From Prosthecobacter vanneervenii (GTDB lineage Bacteria > Verrucomicrobiota > Verrucomicrobiia > Verrucomicrobiales > Verrucomicrobiaceae), in contig NZ_JACHIG010000007.1 of NCBI RefSeq assembly GCF_014203095.1, forward strand, positions 124,001-188,000: a stretch of DNA of 64,000 nt. Direction: 5' to 3'. Positions 34,898 to 42,423 of this stretch are shown here, in pieces. Every line of letters starts with the position of its first letter. Positions within the stretch are counted from its first letter, which is position 1. Both the position numbers and the translations under genes were made by a program. The notes below the pieces were generated by a model, which did not search any database, was not told where the DNA came from, and saw nothing but the letters and a program-made list of their open reading frames with translations.

Positions 34898-35959
34898 TCA
34901 GGTATCCGTCTCAGCTTTGTATTTGAGCTGGGAGGTGGTGCATTCGGCGGCGCGAATGTCTGGACGTGCTCCCAAGTAAACCGGCTGGTAGATGCTGCCG
35001 GATTCCTTGAATGCGTACAAGTAGCGGCACTCCACCACGGTGCCCGGTTCAGGGACATCGTGGTTGGGTGGAATGGTGACGTTGCCAGCCTGGCGCACTT
35101 TCTCGCCGTCAAACAAGATCAACGAGACGCTGCGCTTGCCGTTCACCTTGGTGACGATGAACGAGGCGGTTTCGTGGAACTTGTATTTGAGCTGGCTGCC
35201 GCCGCTGTTGGGACGACCGGGACTGTACGGTGCGTCCTTGTGTTTGAACACCACGCCTTCCTTTCCTTCCCGCTTGAACTCTTGGAGGCGGTCAGCCGTT
35301 TCACACGGGAAGATGACCTCGACCAAGCGGATGTGCGGATGATCAAAGGCATTGAGCATGTCGCGCATCCGCAAATAGCGCACCGCGAAGCCCAAAGGAC
35401 GCATGTCCTCGGAGCCGATGGTGAGCAGGTCGAAGGCATGGAAGGTGTCTCCCACTGCTTCGCCATCGAGGAGGAAGTCGCGGGGGTATTGGGCGGCATC
35501 GTGGGCGATGGTTTCTGGGATAGCTGTGGGGAATCCCAGGCGGTTGATGCCGGTGATCTGGTCGCCGTCCTTTTTGATCAGCAGCCGGCGTCCGTCGAGT
35601 TTCTCCTGCATCCAGTAGTCCGGATTGAGCAGCATCTGGTCGAGCTGCTGCTCATGCAGGGGATTGAGGAGCTGGCAATGAATGCTGGTGTGCTTGTTGG
35701 GGGATTCCGGGGGTGGGGTGACAACACCTTCAGCTCCGGGCTTGTAGCCCTTCGCCATTTTCTCCCGGATCAATTTGTCGTAGATGTCCTTGGCAATCGA
35801 GTAGGCGACAGGCGTTTGCGTTTTGCTGCCGGTGTTGAGGGTGGCACCGCGACGGCCATAGGCGAAGTGCACGTGATAACCATCATCCTTGGGAGCGATG
35901 CTGGCTTGGTACACTTTGTCGGAAGGGCCTTCGCGGAAATACAAAGTGATGCTTTCCAT
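34898..35959 (-). CDS. ATP-dependent DNA ligase with N-terminal WGR-like domain
   Basis: 353 residues from the ATG at 35959. Residues about 1-75 form a WGR-type domain (YGRRGATLNTGSKTQTPVAY, then KGYKPG). The ligase core has motif I EKLDGRR (119-125, nucleotide-accepting Lys120), motif III LDGEAVG (164-170), motif IV EGVVFKHKDAPYSPGR (234-249) and motif V QLKYKF (256-261), followed by an OB-like end (about 265-335). It seals nicks using ATP, whereas bacterial replication uses an NAD ligase; such small ligases usually serve repair or mobile elements. WGR domains bind nucleic acid in PARP-like proteins. Earlier start rejected: the extra 57 residues look non-coding and contain a hairpin. Confidence 0.85.
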   Translation of the reverse strand: MESITLYFREGPSDKVYQASIAPKDDGYHVHFAYGRRGATLNTGSKTQTPVAYSIAKDIYDKLIREKMAKGYKPGAEGVVTPPPESPNKHTSIHCQLLNPLHEQQLDQMLLNPDYWMQEKLDGRRLLIKKDGDQITGINRLGFPTAIPETIAHDAAQYPRDFLLDGEAVGDTFHAFDLLTIGSEDMRPLGFAVRYLRMRDMLNAFDHPHIRLVEVIFPCETADRLQEFKREGKEGVVFKHKDAPYSPGRPNSGGSQLKYKFHETASFIVTKVNGKRSVSLILFDGEKVRQAGNVTIPPNHDVPEPGTVVECRYLYAFKESGSIYQPVYLGARPDIRAAECTTSQLKYKAETDT

Positions 35960-35984
35960 GGGGTGAATTTCCTTTCTTGAAATG

Positions 35985-36020
35985 AAAAGAGCCGGATGAT
36001 CCTGCGATCCTCCGGCTCTT
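35985..36020 (-). terminator. hairpin with T tail before DNA ligase gene
   Basis: AAGAGCCGGA (35987-35996) and TCCGGCTCTT (36011-36020) pair perfectly; the minus-strand continuation is CTTTTCATTTC, then AAGAAAGGAAATT shortly before the ligase ATG. Intrinsic-terminator shape. Confidence 0.75.
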
Positions 36021-36047
36021 GGGTGGGTTTGGGTCGTGGAGGCCGCT

Positions 36048-36557
36048 TCAGTAGTTGTAGGGATCCCGGCGCTGTTGATGGCGCAGGCGCATCGACAAAA
36101 TGGATTTCGCAATGGAAACCAATCCGGCAATGAGTCCCACGACCAGCAGCACCGAGAGCGGCACCAGGACGAAGTTGGACGTCGATTTGCTGATGAGGTC
36201 GATCCAGAGATTGAATCGTTCCAAGGCCAGAGTGACCAGTGGTGCCACCAGCAAGGCGGGCACCGCGATGCCGATGGCCAGGCGCAGGTTGAACTTCAGC
36301 CACTCCCGCAGGGTTCCCTGCGGTGAGAGCCAGTATTCAGCCCGGCGGCAGGTGAAGCAGACGACCTCTGCCGAGCGCTCAATGGCGCTGAGGTTCGGCA
36401 GTTCTTCGTCGATGACGGGTTCGCTGAGCGGTTCAGGCTGCCAACGTCGAATGACGATCTGGCGGGCCTGCTTCGCCCATGTGGTGGCGGGCACCGTTGG
36501 GAGCTGCCGTGGCAGCGGTGGGTGGGACTGTTCGTCCCAGTCGGGTTGTTCCATCAT
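36048..36557 (-). CDS. two-segment membrane protein of the island
   Basis: 169 residues from the ATG at 36557 (a second ATG follows directly). The first 95 residues are cytoplasmic-looking and Pro/Glu-rich, with a CFTCRRAEYW segment; two strongly hydrophobic segments follow (LAIGIAVPALLVAPLVTLAL and FVLVPLSVLLVVGLIAGLVS) and a basic end. No family recognised. Its first 125 bases overlap the end of the preceding gene in another frame, so one of the two reading frames may be wrong or frameshifted. Confidence 0.55.
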   Translation of the reverse strand: MMEQPDWDEQSHPPLPRQLPTVPATTWAKQARQIVIRRWQPEPLSEPVIDEELPNLSAIERSAEVVCFTCRRAEYWLSPQGTLREWLKFNLRLAIGIAVPALLVAPLVTLALERFNLWIDLISKSTSNFVLVPLSVLLVVGLIAGLVSIAKSILSMRLRHQQRRDPYNY

Positions 36558-36810
36558 AATGTTGGCGTGTTTTGGCCCCAAGGGCGGTTCCAATGACAAA
36601 CAACAGCACGCAGCCCACGGCGAGAGTGCCGGTGGCGATCTCCCAGCGGGTGGTGACGGCGTGCTGTTCCGAGAGGCGATCTTCCAGGCTGACAATTTTG
36701 GCCCGGTATTCCGGTCCGAGATCAGGCGGGGGATCGTCGAAGAACCAGCCTGCGTGCGTATTCGGTGCGAACAGCATCAGCAGGCTGGTGATGAGGATGA
36801 GATGTTTCAT
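36433..36810 (-). CDS. signal-peptide protein with one membrane segment
   Basis: 125 residues from the ATG at 36810. A signal peptide (MKHLILITSLLMLFAPNTHA) is followed by a short periplasmic part GWFFDDPPPDLGPEYRAKI, a coiled stretch and a membrane segment (TGTLAVGCVLLFVIGTALGA). The last 41 residues overlap the start of the next gene and are low-complexity, so the true end may be earlier through a sequence change. Family unknown. Confidence 0.5.
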   Translation of the reverse strand: MKHLILITSLLMLFAPNTHAGWFFDDPPPDLGPEYRAKIVSLEDRLSEQHAVTTRWEIATGTLAVGCVLLFVIGTALGAKTRQHYDGTTRLGRTVPPTAATAAPNGARHHMGEAGPPDRHSTLAA

Positions 36811-36872
36811 AGTGGGTGTGGGGGATGATCTGCAGGCCAGCGCTCGTGGTGAGTGCCGACCTGCAGCAGGGT

Positions 36873-37685
36873 TCAATGCCAGCGGCGGCATTCGTTATAG
36901 AATTCGCAGCTTGAGCAGTGCATCCCAGGCGAAGGGATGAAGTCGCGGCGCTGCAATCCTTCGAGGTAGGCCTCCATTTGCCTGAACAGCCGGGTTTCCT
37001 GGCCAGGGCTCATGGGAGGCAGCGTGGTGATGACCACCTTGGGGTTCTTGAGTTTGACCAGGTGATGCAGTTGCATGCCTGTTTCCTGCGCGCCTGTGTT
37101 GTGGCGGTACAGGATGGCGTAGCTGCAGGTTTGGATTTCCGTGGTGTGGGCGACCTTGTCAGCGTTGGGAGTGGTGGCGCTGGTCTTGTAGTCGATAATC
37201 TGGCGGTGCTGCACCAGATCAAGGATGCCGATCAGGCGGGGCAGCCCATGCTGCTGCAAATCGGCCTCTACCGGGACTTCCACGGCGTCGGGTTTAATGG
37301 CGGCAGGCATATGACTTTCACGCAGGTAGGTGTCGAGCAGGCGCCAGCCGGTGGTTTTATCGGCCTCCTCCTCCCCGGGTTCCCAATCGACAGATCCTTC
37401 GGTGTCGTCCGCCCAGGCTGCCAGGTAGGTCTCGTGGACCACCTTGAGCGAGAGCGGCTGCTGCACCCAGCGTGCCTTGTTCCAGGCCTTCAACACGGCG
37501 TGAACCGCGTTACCGAGATGGAGCGAGGCTGTCTTGGGCTTCTTGAGCTTGAGCACGTAACGGAAGTAGAACTTCAGCCGGCATTGCAGGAACAGTGACA
37601 GCCGGGAAGCTGACACCGTTTCCTGCAATGCGGTGATGACGTCCTGCTCGCTGCGCTCTGGTGGTGAGGCAGCTGTCGTGTTCAT
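36873..37685 (-). CDS. Cas4/RecB-like PD-(D/E)XK nuclease with Fe-S cysteines
   Basis: 270 residues. It follows the PDDEXK_1 pattern seen in AddB C-termini and Cas4: SASRLSLFLQCRLKFYFRYV with Cys35, LGNAVHAVL with His62, GILDLVQ with Asp156, IIDYKTS with Asp165 and Lys167, and QTCSYAILY with Gln185. The last 14 residues hold Cys257, Cys260 and Cys266 (HCSSCEFYNEC), which together with Cys35 match a 4Fe-4S site. It is probably a single-strand-specific exonuclease. No cas genes or CRISPR array are present. Its start overlaps the previous gene's stop (ATGA). Confidence 0.85.
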   Translation of the reverse strand: MNTTAASPPERSEQDVITALQETVSASRLSLFLQCRLKFYFRYVLKLKKPKTASLHLGNAVHAVLKAWNKARWVQQPLSLKVVHETYLAAWADDTEGSVDWEPGEEEADKTTGWRLLDTYLRESHMPAAIKPDAVEVPVEADLQQHGLPRLIGILDLVQHRQIIDYKTSATTPNADKVAHTTEIQTCSYAILYRHNTGAQETGMQLHHLVKLKNPKVVITTLPPMSPGQETRLFRQMEAYLEGLQRRDFIPSPGMHCSSCEFYNECRRWH

Positions 37686-38209
37686 GCGGCTTGGGCGTTG
37701 GTGGGTTGTTGCTGCCAGCGGGTCTGGCGTGGAGCGGGCTTCCCCGCCATGACGAGCAGGTCCTCAATCAGCTGGGAGGCCTGCATCTTGTTGAGCTGCT
37801 TGACGCCGATGCCGAAGAGCTGCTGGGACAGATCCTCCGCCACCTGTTTGGTGATGCCGGGGTTTTCGTTGACGATGCGCAGGATGAACCCGCGCTGACC
37901 GTCGGTGCAGTTCCAGCGGTCGGCGCTAGATGACGCAGACGGGCGACCACTGCCGTTGACCGGCTGGGCACGTCCTTTTTGCTGGGGCGCTGGACGGCTG
38001 TTGCCGTTGGTGTTGGCAGTCGGGACAAAGCCAGGTTGTTGGATTTCCTGATCGACAGACTGCTGCAGGAGCTGATAGAGCTTCTGCACCTCGGCTTCGA
38101 CTTGGCTGATGTCGTTGAGTTCGACTTCAACGGAGGCGCTGAAGCTGTGGCTACTGTATTGGGGCAGGCCGAGTTTTTTACTGTAGTTGGCGCTGAGTTT
38201 GATGGCCAT
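37682..38209 (-). CDS. hypothetical DNA-metabolism-type protein
   Basis: 175 residues from the ATG at 38209. The N-terminal part (MAIKLSANYSKKLGLPQYSS, then SFSASVEVELNDISQVEAEV) is a recognisable phage/plasmid-type start with unknown fold; a Gln/Asn/Ser-rich linker (about 65-100) leads to a helical C-terminal domain (about 105-150, TKQVAEDLSQQLFGIGVKQL and NKMQASQLIEDLL). It is translationally coupled to the nuclease gene, so a partner role in handling single-stranded DNA is plausible, but unproven. Confidence 0.6.
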   Translation of the reverse strand: MAIKLSANYSKKLGLPQYSSHSFSASVEVELNDISQVEAEVQKLYQLLQQSVDQEIQQPGFVPTANTNGNSRPAPQQKGRAQPVNGSGRPSASSSADRWNCTDGQRGFILRIVNENPGITKQVAEDLSQQLFGIGVKQLNKMQASQLIEDLLVMAGKPAPRQTRWQQQPTNAQAA

Positions 38210-38277
38210 GGTGGTGTGTCTCCTGATTTGGGGTGGGTGTGCTTGGGGGGAAGAAGCCGCCACATGGCCCCGACAAC

Positions 38278-38312
38278 AAAACACCCGGCCCCTCTTGCGA
38301 GAGAACCGGGTG
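38278..38312 (-). terminator. hairpin with short T tail after first island gene
   Basis: CACCCGG (38282-38288) and CCGGGTG (38306-38312) pair, followed on the minus strand by TTTTG. Located between the 70-residue gene and the 175-residue gene. Confidence 0.55.
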
Positions 38313-38344
38313 GGTGAAGTGGGTGCTGTGACGACGTAGAGCGG

Positions 38345-38557
38345 CTAGCGTATGGTGCCAGCCTCCTGAATGCGGCCCTGAGCCGGGACGCTCATCTGCG
38401 TGGCAGCGATGCTCCATCCCTGCGTGTGTTGCAGGGATGAGGTGAGCAGGTCGTTGACCAGTCGCGTCATGGGCAGGCGGAGCCGCCGGCCTTCATGATA
38501 CAACGCGCAGACGATGACCCGGTCGATGCAGGGCGAATAATGGGTTCGCCGAGGCAT
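38345..38557 (-). CDS. small basic protein, possibly DNA-binding
   Basis: 70 residues from the ATG at 38557. Basic, with an amphipathic helix region (RLRLPMTRLVNDLLTSSLQ) that could be a ribbon-helix-helix-like fold. First gene of the minus-strand island, so it may regulate the operon; family not recognised. Confidence 0.45.
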   Translation of the reverse strand: MPRRTHYSPCIDRVIVCALYHEGRRLRLPMTRLVNDLLTSSLQHTQGWSIAATQMSVPAQGRIQEAGTIR

Positions 38558-38569
38558 GGTGGGTGGATG

Positions 38570-38595
38570 AAAAGGGTCAGGGGTAAAGCCCGACC
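38570..38595 (-). terminator. hairpin with T-rich tail before first island gene
   Basis: GGTC-AG-GGG (38575-38583) pairs with CCC-GACC (38589-38595); the minus-strand continuation is CTTTTCATCC and then the ATG at 38557. Same layout as the other island hairpins. Confidence 0.45.
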
Positions 38596-38795
38596 TCTCA
38601 AATTTCTATAACGCGATAGATGGGCAAATTGCAGTTCGCTCTGAGTGTAGTCCGGGAGGCGGAGGTTTCGGCAAGGGGGGCCTGCCAGAAAAAGGGACCG
38701 GGATGTTGCTCCGCAAAAGTGGCCAAGAAGTGGCCAAGGTACATTTTTCCGCAGTTTTTCCCGAAGCTCGAAAATGGTCAATTCTCCTTCGTAAG

Positions 38796-38877
38796 TGCCG
38801 GAGACAGGACTCGAACCTGCACTTGTTTCCAAACCAGATCCTAAGTCTGGCGCGTCTACCAATTCCGCCACTCCGGC
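38796..38877 (-). tRNA. tRNA-Leu (anticodon UAG)
   Basis: 82 bases; the acceptor arms GCCGGAG and CTCCGGC pair, with discriminator A. The D-arm has GGAATTGGTAGACG, the anticodon loop CTTAGGA sits between CCAGA and TCTGG, a variable arm TTTGGAAACAAGT is present as in class II tRNAs, and the T-arm contains GGTTCGAGTCC. CCA is not encoded. The 3' end faces the island at 32.1-38.6 kb, a common integration position. Confidence 0.97.
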
Positions 38878-38929
38878 ATGGAGTTGCTCGCGGCTATGAT
38901 TCCGTGAGGAGAATGAGGCTGCAAATGAA

Positions 38930-39868
38930 TTATCGCGTGCGCAGCAGATGAGATGCGACCAAGCCGGTGAGCAGGACGGTGCAGAGGGGCATGAGGCCCA
39001 CCTTGAGATTGGCACCGATCCAGGGCAGCCAGCCTCCGGCATAGCTGGTGAGGGAGCTGAAGTATTTCAGGCCAAATACCCAGCCGCCATGGAGGCCCAT
39101 GCCGGCCCAGAGCGCGCCAGTCTGCATGCGCACGCGTGCAATGACCCAGCCGACGGCGAAGAGGGTGGCGAATTCAGCCAGCAGAAACTGAACATCTCCA
39201 AACCCGGCAGCAATCTGGCGCAGGACGAGGAAACCGCTGCTCCAGGTGACGTCTGCATCGCTGATCTGCCAGCCCTCCGGCGGCTTGAGGAAGTGGACGA
39301 GCGCAAAGACAAAGGTGAGGGAGAGGACGGCCCTGGTCTCCTTCATGGTGCGCAGCAGCAGGCCCAGCAGAAGGCCGCGGAAGAAGAACTCCTCCACGAT
39401 GCCTGCGCCGAGAGCGCCGGTGATGGGCTCTCCGAGCCGCCACCAGCGTGGATCAAGACGGAGCTGATAGGCGCCGCTTTTGAGGAAGATGAATCCTAGC
39501 ATGAGCAGCGGCCCGGCTGCGAGCAAAAAGCAAAGCGCCCACTGCCTGATGCCGGTGCTGAAAGGCCGCCAGGCGGGCAGGAGGGAGCGCTCCAGGCGGA
39601 CCCAGCGCATGAAGGGCCAGATGAAGGCGAGGGCGCAGACGAGCACGGCGCGGTTAAAATAGCGGGTGAACTGCGCGCGCTGGATCTCCGAGAGCAGCCA
39701 TTTGACGATGCCGAGATCGTATATGGAGGAGGCTGAGAGCCAGGCCTGGGCTGCCCTGCCAAAATGAAAGAGCGGCACGGAAAGCAGCGCGCCACCGACC
39801 ATGACAGTGATGACGTAGAGAAGTACTTTGGGCAGGGCAGGGGAACTGCCGGGGCTGGCGGCTTGCAT
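38930..39868 (-). CDS. CPBP-family intramembrane metalloprotease
   Basis: 312 residues with about seven to eight membrane segments. Catalytic motifs of the CPBP/Abi (Rce1-like) family are visible: EEFFFRG with Glu159/Glu160 and Arg164, the ALVH motif with His192, and a third His in GLHGGW (about 262). The family includes prenyl-protein endopeptidases and immunity proteins. It lies 52 bases beyond the 5' end of tRNA-Leu, outside the island. Substrate unknown. Confidence 0.88.
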   Translation of the reverse strand: MQAASPGSSPALPKVLLYVITVMVGGALLSVPLFHFGRAAQAWLSASSIYDLGIVKWLLSEIQRAQFTRYFNRAVLVCALAFIWPFMRWVRLERSLLPAWRPFSTGIRQWALCFLLAAGPLLMLGFIFLKSGAYQLRLDPRWWRLGEPITGALGAGIVEEFFFRGLLLGLLLRTMKETRAVLSLTFVFALVHFLKPPEGWQISDADVTWSSGFLVLRQIAAGFGDVQFLLAEFATLFAVGWVIARVRMQTGALWAGMGLHGGWVFGLKYFSSLTSYAGGWLPWIGANLKVGLMPLCTVLLTGLVASHLLRTR

Positions 39869-39901
39869 GGTCGCGATACTAGCGCATCCTGCACTCTCTC
39901 A

Positions 39902-40204
39902 ATGACCAAAAACCAAATCCATGAATGGCACGAGCGTCTGGAAGACGGTCGCAAGCAGTACATCCGCGCGTACTGGAACTCGCGTGACTGGGAGTTTCGC
40001 TACGCCCATCCGGACGGAGAGCACTGGATGCCGCTGGAAAACCCCACCAACGAGCGCTGGCTGGAACTGAGAGACCTGCTTTTCCGCAAGTATCAGCGCA
40101 AAAAGCTGCCGTGGAAGTATGTGGAGCAGCTGGACAAGAAGCTGGAGGCCATGGGCATCAAGGCCGAGGAGGGTGTGCAGCAAAGCAGAGAGGAAGAGGA
40201 CTGA
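39902..40204 (+). CDS. small charged hypothetical protein
   Basis: 100 residues from the ATG at 39902. Very rich in Trp, Glu, Arg and Lys (HEWHERLEDGRKQYIRAYWN, then SRDWEFRYAHPDG), predicted helical and cytoplasmic. No family recognised, though the even composition and good codon use suggest a real gene. Its stop abuts the convergent TPM-like gene. Confidence 0.6.
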   Translation: MTKNQIHEWHERLEDGRKQYIRAYWNSRDWEFRYAHPDGEHWMPLENPTNERWLELRDLLFRKYQRKKLPWKYVEQLDKKLEAMGIKAEEGVQQSREEED

Positions 40205-40939
40205 TCAGTGTGCTCCGGCGCTGGTCTTGACGTCTGCGGTGACGCCGCCGCCGAAGGCCGCCCCGAAGCGTGTGCCAACGTGAACCACTGGAAGCAGAAA
40301 GCGACGGTCTGACGCGGCGCTGCGCCGACGTGAGACGAAGCCCAGCAATGCAGCGATCACGGCCCCGCCTGCGAGCAAGGCGGGCACCACCAGCCCAAAC
40401 TGCCTCTCCTGACGCTGCAGCCAGAGTGACTGCTTCAGCCGCATGCTCTCCATGGTGCGCACGCGGTCGATCCATGTGCGTGTGGCCACCGCCAAGCGTT
40501 CGTCGAGGGTGAGCTTTGTGTCTGCGAAGATGCGGCGGGTTTCCTGCATGATCTCCACAAGGTCGGTGGCAGGGTAGCGCTCCCACAGGACTGGGGCGAA
40601 GGAGACTGCGCTGCTGCTGCTGGAGCGGTCGTAGAGCATGAGCACGGCGGGCTGGATGCCGCTCCATGAGCGCCGGGTCATTTGCGCCTGCCTGCGAATG
40701 GTGACGCCGGCGGGCAGAAAGCTGCAGGTGCGGACCCAGCCTTCATATTTAAGGTCCTGACGGAACTGCCGGAGCTCTTCGGCCAGCTGGTTGCGGGTTT
40801 CAGCAGACAGGGCGCGTGTTTCATCCAGGATGCCGTCCGCCGGCGGTGTCTGAGCTGACGACACTACGGCAGCAGCCAGCCAAGCCCAGACAAGAAGCGG
40901 GAGAAGGAGGCTATGAGGAAGGGGGGGGCTCCGGCGCAT
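40205..40939 (-). CDS. TPM-domain-like membrane protein
   Basis: 244 residues from the ATG at 40939. A signal-like N-terminus (LLLPLLVWAWLAAAVVSSAQ) is followed by DGILDETRALSAETRNQLAE, the typical start of a TPM (TLP18.3/Psb32/MOLO-1) domain, ending near residue 170, and then one membrane helix (LVVPALLAGGAVIAALLGFV). TPM proteins act in envelope or photosystem maintenance with varied functions. The start at 40939 is preferred to 40993 because it begins the signal peptide. Confidence 0.65.
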   Translation of the reverse strand: MRRSPPLPHSLLLPLLVWAWLAAAVVSSAQTPPADGILDETRALSAETRNQLAEELRQFRQDLKYEGWVRTCSFLPAGVTIRRQAQMTRRSWSGIQPAVLMLYDRSSSSSAVSFAPVLWERYPATDLVEIMQETRRIFADTKLTLDERLAVATRTWIDRVRTMESMRLKQSLWLQRQERQFGLVVPALLAGGAVIAALLGFVSRRRSAASDRRFLLPVVHVGTRFGAAFGGGVTADVKTSAGAH

Positions 40940-41121
40940 GGACGCGACACCTTCGGCCAAAGCGGCCGGAGGGCAACTTTGAGCATGCGCCAACGCTCTG
41001 GGAGGTGGATTTTTGGGCAGGTTTCCGGGGAGCTTGTGAAATTTTTCACAAAATCGCCTTGCCGCTCCTTGGGCAGCGTAGATAGATACCTCTCACGCCT
41101 GCTACCAGACCCCCTCTTTCC

Positions 41122-42381
41122 ATGCCCACTGTCACCCGAGAATACGAGGCCCCGGATACCGCCGCCAAAGCGGCCCGGCAGCTCGAAGCTGTGGAAGAAA
41201 CCACAACGGACATCGTTGGCGAGAAACTGGTGCTCAACATGGGCCCGAGCCATCCTGCCACCCACGGGGTGCTGAGACTGGTGCTGGAGCTAGATGGCGA
41301 GATCATCACCAAGGCAGATCCGGATGTGGGATTTTTGCATCGCGGCGACGAAAAGATCGCCGAGAACATGCACTACAACCAGTTCGTGCCTTACACGGAT
41401 CGTCTCGACTACCTTGCACCTCTGGCCAACAACGTGGCCTATGCACTGGCGGTGGAAAAGCTCATGGGCTGGGAAGTGCCTGAGCGTGGCCGCGCCATCC
41501 GTGTGATCTGCTGCGAGCTGGCGCGCATCTCGGCCCACATGCTGGGAGTCGGGGTGTTTGCCATGGACGTGGGTGCCATGACGGTCTTCCTCTACACCTT
41601 CACGGAGCGCGAAAAAATCTACAATCTGTGCGAGCAGCTCACCGGCGCTCGCTTTACCACGAGCTACACACGCGTGGGCGGCCAGATCCGCGATCTGCCG
41701 AACGGCTTTGTGGAAGCGGTGAAGACCTTCCTCTCCGAACTGGAGCCAGTGATCGATGAGATCGACAAGCTGCTCTCCCGCAACCGCATCTTCATTGATC
41801 GTACACAGGATATCGGTGTGATCTCCCGTGCAGATGCGATCGGCTACGGCCTCACGGGCCCGAACCTGCGCGCCTCGGGTGTGGAGCACGACCTGCGCAA
41901 GGCGCAGCCCTATCTGGACTACCAGAAGTACGAATTTGACATTCCCATCGGCACCAAGGGTGACTGCTATGACCGCTATCTCGTGCGCATGGAAGAAATG
42001 CGCCAGAGCGTGCGCATCCTGAAGCAGGTGCTGGCCAGCCTGCCTGGCGGCCCGATCAATGTGGCCGATGCCAAGGGCCTGCTGCCAAAGAAGGAAAAGG
42101 TGCTCATGAAGATGGAGGAGCTCATCCACCACTTCATCATCGCCACCCAGGGCATTGATGCTCCTGCAGGTGAAGTTTATTTTGCCGCAGAAAATCCCAA
42201 GGGCGAACTCGGCTTTTACATCAACAGCACCGGTGGCGGCGTGCCGCACCGTCTGAAGATCCGCAGCCCCTCCTTCCTCAATCTCAGCATCGTGCCCAAG
42301 CTGCTCGTCGGCAGCATGCTCAGCGACATTCCTGCCGTGCTCGGCAGTCTGGATTTCGTGATGGGCGAGTGCGACCGCTGA
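41122..42381 (+). CDS. nuoD: NADH-quinone oxidoreductase subunit D
   Basis: 419 residues, close to the usual 400-420. Complex I 49-kDa subunit features are clear: NMGPSHPATHGVLRLVLELD, PDVGFLHRGDEKIAEN, RVICCELARISAHMLGVG and the end LGSLDFVMGECDR. It lines the quinone site of the peripheral arm. nuoE follows after 42 bases; other nuo genes are not adjacent in this window, so the complex is encoded in pieces. Confidence 0.97.
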   Translation: MPTVTREYEAPDTAAKAARQLEAVEETTTDIVGEKLVLNMGPSHPATHGVLRLVLELDGEIITKADPDVGFLHRGDEKIAENMHYNQFVPYTDRLDYLAPLANNVAYALAVEKLMGWEVPERGRAIRVICCELARISAHMLGVGVFAMDVGAMTVFLYTFTEREKIYNLCEQLTGARFTTSYTRVGGQIRDLPNGFVEAVKTFLSELEPVIDEIDKLLSRNRIFIDRTQDIGVISRADAIGYGLTGPNLRASGVEHDLRKAQPYLDYQKYEFDIPIGTKGDCYDRYLVRMEEMRQSVRILKQVLASLPGGPINVADAKGLLPKKEKVLMKMEELIHHFIIATQGIDAPAGEVYFAAENPKGELGFYINSTGGGVPHRLKIRSPSFLNLSIVPKLLVGSMLSDIPAVLGSLDFVMGECDR

Positions 42382-42423
42382 TTTTTCCCACCCAACCTTT
42401 TTCATCCCGAGAGACACCCACGC

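Noticed and set aside
36873-37685. Cas4-like nuclease as part of a CRISPR system
   Set aside because: No repeats with regular spacers and no other cas gene in the window; neighbours are DNA-metabolism genes of an island.
38690-38795. GTGGCCAAG direct repeat next to tRNA-Leu as an attachment core
   Set aside because: The two copies lie two bases apart and are not repeated at the far side of the island, so they do not mark integration ends.
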